DNA of 64,000 nt from Neolewinella marina (lineage in GTDB: Bacteria; Bacteroidota; Bacteroidia; Chitinophagales; Saprospiraceae). The notes beneath the pieces are model-generated. The model saw nothing but the letters and a program-made list of their open reading frames with translations. It did not search any database and was not told where the DNA came from. The position numbers and the translations under genes are program-made. The number at the start of each line of letters is the position of its first letter. Within the stretch, counting starts at the first letter, position 1. This document shows, piece after piece, positions 60,592-64,000 of the stretch. Location: contig NZ_PDLO01000002.1 in assembly GCF_002631205.1 (NCBI RefSeq), forward strand, positions 496,001 to 560,000, written 5' to 3'.

Positions 60592-61290
60592 TCACCAGGG
60601 CTTCAGCATCTGCCGGTAACGCTCTACCATGGCCCCCTGCGGCGCCCCCTTTTTGTACATCCGGAATACGGTCAGGTTGGCCAGTTGCACCCGCAGCCAG
60701 CCATTGGCGCGGTACTTGCGGGCGGAGACCGTCACGGCGCGGGGGATCACCCGGAAGGGGAAGCGGTCCCAGGCCCGCTGGATGATGTCGTAGTCCTCCA
60801 TGATCGTCATGTTGGCGTCGAAGCCCCCCAGTTCGTTCCAGGCCGCGCGGGTCAGGTAGAGCGACTGGTCGCCGCCCCGGCAGGCCAGTCCGCTGAAGCG
60901 GGTACAGAAGGCGTTGATGGCCAGCAGGGGGTGGGCTGAGTCAAAGCGGAAGCGGTAGCACCCCACGGGATGACCGAAAGCAACGCTGCGGCGGATGTCA
61001 TCGTAGAAACCCCGCGGTGGCCGGGCGTCGGCGTGGAGGAAATAGAGTACGTCGTAGCGGTCGGGGTCAAGCGCGGCGGCCTCGTTCATCTGCCGGGCCC
61101 GCCCCCGGTAGGTGCACGCCAGATGGCGTACCCCGGCGTAGCCATTACAGGCTTCCCGGGTGCCGTCGGTACTGCCCCCGTCGGCGACCGTAATGGTGCC
61201 CCGCCCCGCCAGTTCGGCGGAGAGGAAGGGCAGCAGGGTGTTCAGGTTGTCGCGCTCGTTGACGACGGGAATGATCAGGTGGAGACGCAT
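60592..61290 (-). CDS. Family 2 glycosyltransferase, TIGR04283-like
   Basis: A 232-residue GT-A fold transferase. LHLIIPVVNERDNL at the start, ADGGSTDGT (nucleotide-sugar site), YRGRARQMNEAA, FLHADARPP (DXD-equivalent) and CRGGDQSLYL match TIGR04283, a group annotated as arsenosugar-biosynthesis-associated glycosyltransferase. No arsenic genes are nearby, so the specific role is doubtful. It is cytosolic or peripheral. It lies 51 bp downstream of the rRNA methyltransferase on the same strand. Confidence 0.9.
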   Translation of the reverse strand: MRLHLIIPVVNERDNLNTLLPFLSAELAGRGTITVADGGSTDGTREACNGYAGVRHLACTYRGRARQMNEAAALDPDRYDVLYFLHADARPPRGFYDDIRRSVAFGHPVGCYRFRFDSAHPLLAINAFCTRFSGLACRGGDQSLYLTRAAWNELGGFDANMTIMEDYDIIQRAWDRFPFRVIPRAVTVSARKYRANGWLRVQLANLTVFRMYKKGAPQGAMVERYRQMLKPW

Positions 61291-61341
61291 GGACGAATTG
61301 ACCGGTTTTCAACCACCTACGGAGGCCGGGGTCAGACGGTT

Positions 61342-62574
61342 TCAGTCCAGGCGATAATAGCCCGCCTTCAGGTAGGCCCCTTCCGGAAAGCCGATGGGGT
61401 GGTCCACGTCGTGGTAACTGCGTTCCAGCAGGGTGTAGCCCCGGCCGCTGCGCTTCAGCACCTTCTCGACGGTGGCGAAAAAGTCTTCATTGCTTACCCT
61501 GGAGGAGCAAGAAGCCGCCAGCAGGATGCCACCGGGTTTTACCAGGGGGACGGCCAGGGTATTGATGCGGCGGTAGGCATCCAGAGCCCCGCGCACTTCC
61601 TTTTCCCGCTTGGCGAAGCTGGGGGGATCCACAACCACCAATCCGAAATCCTCCTTGCGGCGGGCCAGTTGCTCGAGTTCCTGGAAGGCGTCGCCCACCA
61701 GGATTTCGTGGCGGGGGTCGGCGCCGAAGTTGAGCGCCACGTTGCGACGGGCCACTTCCAGGGCTGGGGCACTGATGTCGAGGCTCACCACCCGGTAGGC
61801 GCCGCCGGCCAGGGCATGGACGCTGAAGCCCCCGGCGTAGCTGAAGACGTCCAGCACGTCCTGGGCTTCCGACAACTCCCCTACCCGCTTGCGGTTGTGG
61901 CGGTGGTCCAGGAAGAAGCCGGTCTTGTGCCCCTCCGCCACGTGGGCCAGGAACTGGAGGTTGTGCTCCTTGAAGACGACTTCGGGCTCCGTCAGCTTCC
62001 CCGCCAGGACGGCGCCGTCGGTTAGCCCGCCGACAGGATTTACCACCCGGGCCAACCGCAGCACCACGGTATCCGCCTTGGCGGCGCGTTGGATCAGCGG
62101 CAGCAGCTCCTCGAGATAGGGGAACCACACCGGGCTGTAGAGTTTGATGACGGCTACTCCGGCGTAGACGTCGACGACCAGGGCCGGCAGTCCGTCGTTT
62201 TCCCCGTGGATGAAGCGGTAACCGTTGGTGTTCTTTTTCAGCAGCGGCAGGCGCAGTTTGCGGGCCGCCTGGATGCGGTCGGCGAAGAAGGCGGTATCGA
62301 TCTTGATGGGACTGCCCTGGTGCAGCACCCGGATGCGGATGGGCGAGTCGGGATCGTACAGTCCGACCCCCAGGAAGCGGTCCTTCTTGCGGTCGAAGAT
62401 GATGGACAGGTCTCCGGCCTTGCCCGGCCCCTTTACGGAATCTACGGCTCCGTCGAACAGCCAGGGATGGCCGGAGCGGAGGATGCGCTCACCCTGGGGA
62501 GTAAGACGGGTGGCGAGGCGGGCGGGGGGGAGGGCTGGGTGTGGGATGTCCGGGACAAGATTTGCGGGCGGCAA
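61342..62574 (-). CDS. Class I rRNA methyltransferase, RlmI-like (PUA + SAM domain)
   Basis: A 410-residue enzyme with N-terminal PUA domain (about 20-95, HPWLFDGAVDSVKG), a linker fold with GENDGLPALVVDVY and the SAM-binding domain: VLDVFSYAGGFSVHALAGGA (motif I), VVVDPPSFAK (motif IV) and AASCSSRVS (catalytic Cys). The family makes m5C in 23S rRNA (RlmI) or related marks. The start is unresolved: the only start-type codon in frame upstream of the PUA domain is TTG 62574, which lies within a TATATTTG promoter-like box (62572-62579). It might use a non-standard codon a little further in. Confidence 0.92.
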   Translation of the reverse strand: MPPANLVPDIPHPALPPARLATRLTPQGERILRSGHPWLFDGAVDSVKGPGKAGDLSIIFDRKKDRFLGVGLYDPDSPIRIRVLHQGSPIKIDTAFFADRIQAARKLRLPLLKKNTNGYRFIHGENDGLPALVVDVYAGVAVIKLYSPVWFPYLEELLPLIQRAAKADTVVLRLARVVNPVGGLTDGAVLAGKLTEPEVVFKEHNLQFLAHVAEGHKTGFFLDHRHNRKRVGELSEAQDVLDVFSYAGGFSVHALAGGAYRVVSLDISAPALEVARRNVALNFGADPRHEILVGDAFQELEQLARRKEDFGLVVVDPPSFAKREKEVRGALDAYRRINTLAVPLVKPGGILLAASCSSRVSNEDFFATVEKVLKRSGRGYTLLERSYHDVDHPIGFPEGAYLKAGYYRLD

Positions 62575-62597
62575 ATATAACGGTAATTTGCTGCGGT

Positions 62598-64000
62598 ATG
62601 CGCGCGGCCCTCTACAACATCTACCGTTCCTTTCCGGTGCAATTGCTCTTGCTCCACTTCCGCACGCACTACCTGCTGCTGTCGATGTGGCTGCTCCTGC
62701 TCCTGATGATGAGCGGGGCCCTGGGTCCCCGCCTGGGGCTGCAGTACCTCTTTCTGGATCCTGAGTACCTGGGCCGCTCCGATTACTTCTCCTTCCTCAT
62801 CGTGGGACTCGCCTTCGGGTTTTTCGTGATGACGTGGAACCTGAGCACCTATCTGCTGATGGGGGGCTACTTCAACTTTCTGGCCAGCCTTTCGAGGCCC
62901 TTCTTCAAGTACTGTCTGAACAATGCCCTCCTGCCGCTGGCCTTCTTCATTACTTACTGCGTGGAGCTCATCCGCTTCCACCACCTGGCCGAGGGGGCGG
63001 GCACCCAGGGGCAGGCGCTCTCCGGACTGGTCGTCGGGTTGACGCTTAGCCTCTTTCTCTACGCCATTTACTTCAACCTGACCAACCGGGACATCCACTA
63101 CTACACCGGCCACCGCGACCCACCGCCCAACCGGGGCCCCAGCCAGCCGGGTCAGTCCGATTACCGTCCTTACCGGGGCACTCCCCTCGGGCCCCAGCTC
63201 GTCCATCAGTTCGACAACCCATTCCAGGTCCGCTTTTACCTGAACCCCAACCTGCGCTTCCAGCGGGTACGCTCCGTGGCCCACTACGACACGGCCCTGT
63301 TGCGCAACATTTTCCGCCAGAACCACCTCAACGCCCTCATCCTGCAGTTTGCCACCATCGGTATTTTGGTCGTGCTCGGCGTGCTGGTTGACCGGCCGGC
63401 CTTTCAGCTGCCGGCGGGAGCCAGTTTCTTCATCCTGTTCAGCCTCTTCGTCTCCATCATCGGGGCGGTCAGCTACTGGTTTGCCGCCTGGCGGCTCCCC
63501 CTGCTGATCCTGCTGCTCATCCTGGTCAATTTCCTCACCAGCACCCCCTTCTTCGACCACGGCAACCACGCCTACGGACTGCGGTACGACAGCCGCGCCC
63601 CCTATTCCCTGGACAGCCTGCGTGCGCTTTACCGCCCCGCCAACCTGGAGGCGGACAAGGCCAACACCACGGCCATCCTCGAACGCTGGCACGAAAAGCA
63701 GCCAACCGACAAGCCCAAGCTGGTCATCCTTTGCGCCAGCGGGGGCGGACTTACGGCCTCCCTTTGGGCCACTCACCTCACCCAGAGCATCGAGGCCTGC
63801 AGTGAGGGCCGGCTCCTGCGGTCCACCGCCCTCATGACGGGAGCCAGTGGGGGCATCCTCGGCCTGGCTTATCTGCGGGAAGCCTACCAGCAGCCGGCCA
63901 CTACCTTCGCCCGCGGCCACCTGCAGCGGCTGGAGGACGTGAGTACCGACCTGCTGAACCCCACCGCCTTCTCCATCGTCAGCAACGACATCTTCCTCCC
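62598..64000 (+). CDS. Polytopic membrane protein with patatin-like phospholipase domain (3' end outside window)
   Basis: At least 467 residues are visible, frame open at the right edge. About residues 20-150 and 235-330 hold some eight hydrophobic helices. The soluble part carries the patatin elements: oxyanion-hole glycines in CASGGGLTA (379-387) and the nucleophile elbow GASGG with Ser417. The Asp of the catalytic dyad would lie beyond the window. It may be a membrane-embedded phospholipase or lysophospholipase. It diverges from the rRNA methyltransferase, with only 23 bp between starts and a TAATTTG promoter-like element at 62584-62590. Confidence 0.85.
   Translation, partial: MRAALYNIYRSFPVQLLLLHFRTHYLLLSMWLLLLLMMSGALGPRLGLQYLFLDPEYLGRSDYFSFLIVGLAFGFFVMTWNLSTYLLMGGYFNFLASLSRPFFKYCLNNALLPLAFFITYCVELIRFHHLAEGAGTQGQALSGLVVGLTLSLFLYAIYFNLTNRDIHYYTGHRDPPPNRGPSQPGQSDYRPYRGTPLGPQLVHQFDNPFQVRFYLNPNLRFQRVRSVAHYDTALLRNIFRQNHLNALILQFATIGILVVLGVLVDRPAFQLPAGASFFILFSLFVSIIGAVSYWFAAWRLPLLILLLILVNFLTSTPFFDHGNHAYGLRYDSRAPYSLDSLRALYRPANLEADKANTTAILERWHEKQPTDKPKLVILCASGGGLTASLWATHLTQSIEACSEGRLLRSTALMTGASGGILGLAYLREAYQQPATTFARGHLQRLEDVSTDLLNPTAFSIVSNDIFL

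Overview
The window is about 63-65% GC and comes from a member of the Bacteroidota, most likely a Lewinella/Saprospiria-type marine bacterium. The main signs are type IX secretion outer-membrane proteins (PorP/SprF, a PorE-like protein and a probable PorG/DUF6089 protein), Bacteroidota-specific families (DUF2480, DUF4199, DUF6702, DUF5916, TIGR02757), a MutL with the DQQ form of the endonuclease motif, and many matches to the Bacteroidota -7 promoter element TAnnTTTG instead of a -10 TATAAT. High GC argues against Flavobacteriia. Species cannot be fixed from sequence alone.

Layout. 1-4959: a minus-strand run of PorE-like (cut by the window edge), porP/sprF, DUF2480, scpB, marR-type regulator and an alpha/beta hydrolase. 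5048-6355: a TIGR02757 protein and a small lipoprotein with a REP-like element between them. 6447-11631: penicillin acylase, small membrane proteins and a POT peptide transporter, which reads as a peptide/amide scavenging block. 11632-13516: a lower-GC islet with orphan short genes and debris. 13517-15608: mannose-1-phosphate guanylyltransferase and a REP-associated tyrosine transposase (RAYT) flanked on both sides by palindrome arrays of period 26. 15758-25920: clpB, DUF4199, a large lipoprotein with a terminal cytochrome c, aldo/keto reductase, GH13 amylase, NIPSNAP. 26002-26826: a tRNA-Met(CAT) followed by about four tandem tRNA-derived pseudo-copies, one interval of which holds a GIY-YIG nuclease gene. 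26895-41924: metF, MoxR ATPase, DUF6702, mutL, two rhomboids, an EEP-type hydrolase, lpd, ricT, holB, usp, pyrD, PorG-like. 42013-47702: DUF5916 outer-membrane protein, cobalamin riboswitch with a BtuB-like receptor, P1 peptidase. 47967-53661: DUF5682 diverging from a serine hydrolase/VWA operon. 53710-64000: M28 and M19 peptidases, rnpA, dps, gyrB, a glycosyltransferase, an rRNA methyltransferase and a truncated patatin-like membrane protein.

Functional picture. Much of the cargo serves polymer and peptide use (penicillin acylase, POT transporter, M28, M19, P1 peptidases, amylase), with B12 uptake under riboswitch control and housekeeping genes for replication, repair and chromosome segregation. 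The MoxR ATPase, the DUF5682 protein and the VWA protein look like parts of one MoxR-type system, although the ATPase lies about 19 kb from the other two.

Most unusual items: the tRNA-derived array with an embedded GIY-YIG gene; the RAYT with oppositely oriented REP arrays; and a recurrent promoter arrangement in which the TAnnTTTG box ends only 4-5 nt before the ATG (porP, pyrD, gyrB, P1 peptidase, serine hydrolase), predicting leaderless mRNAs.
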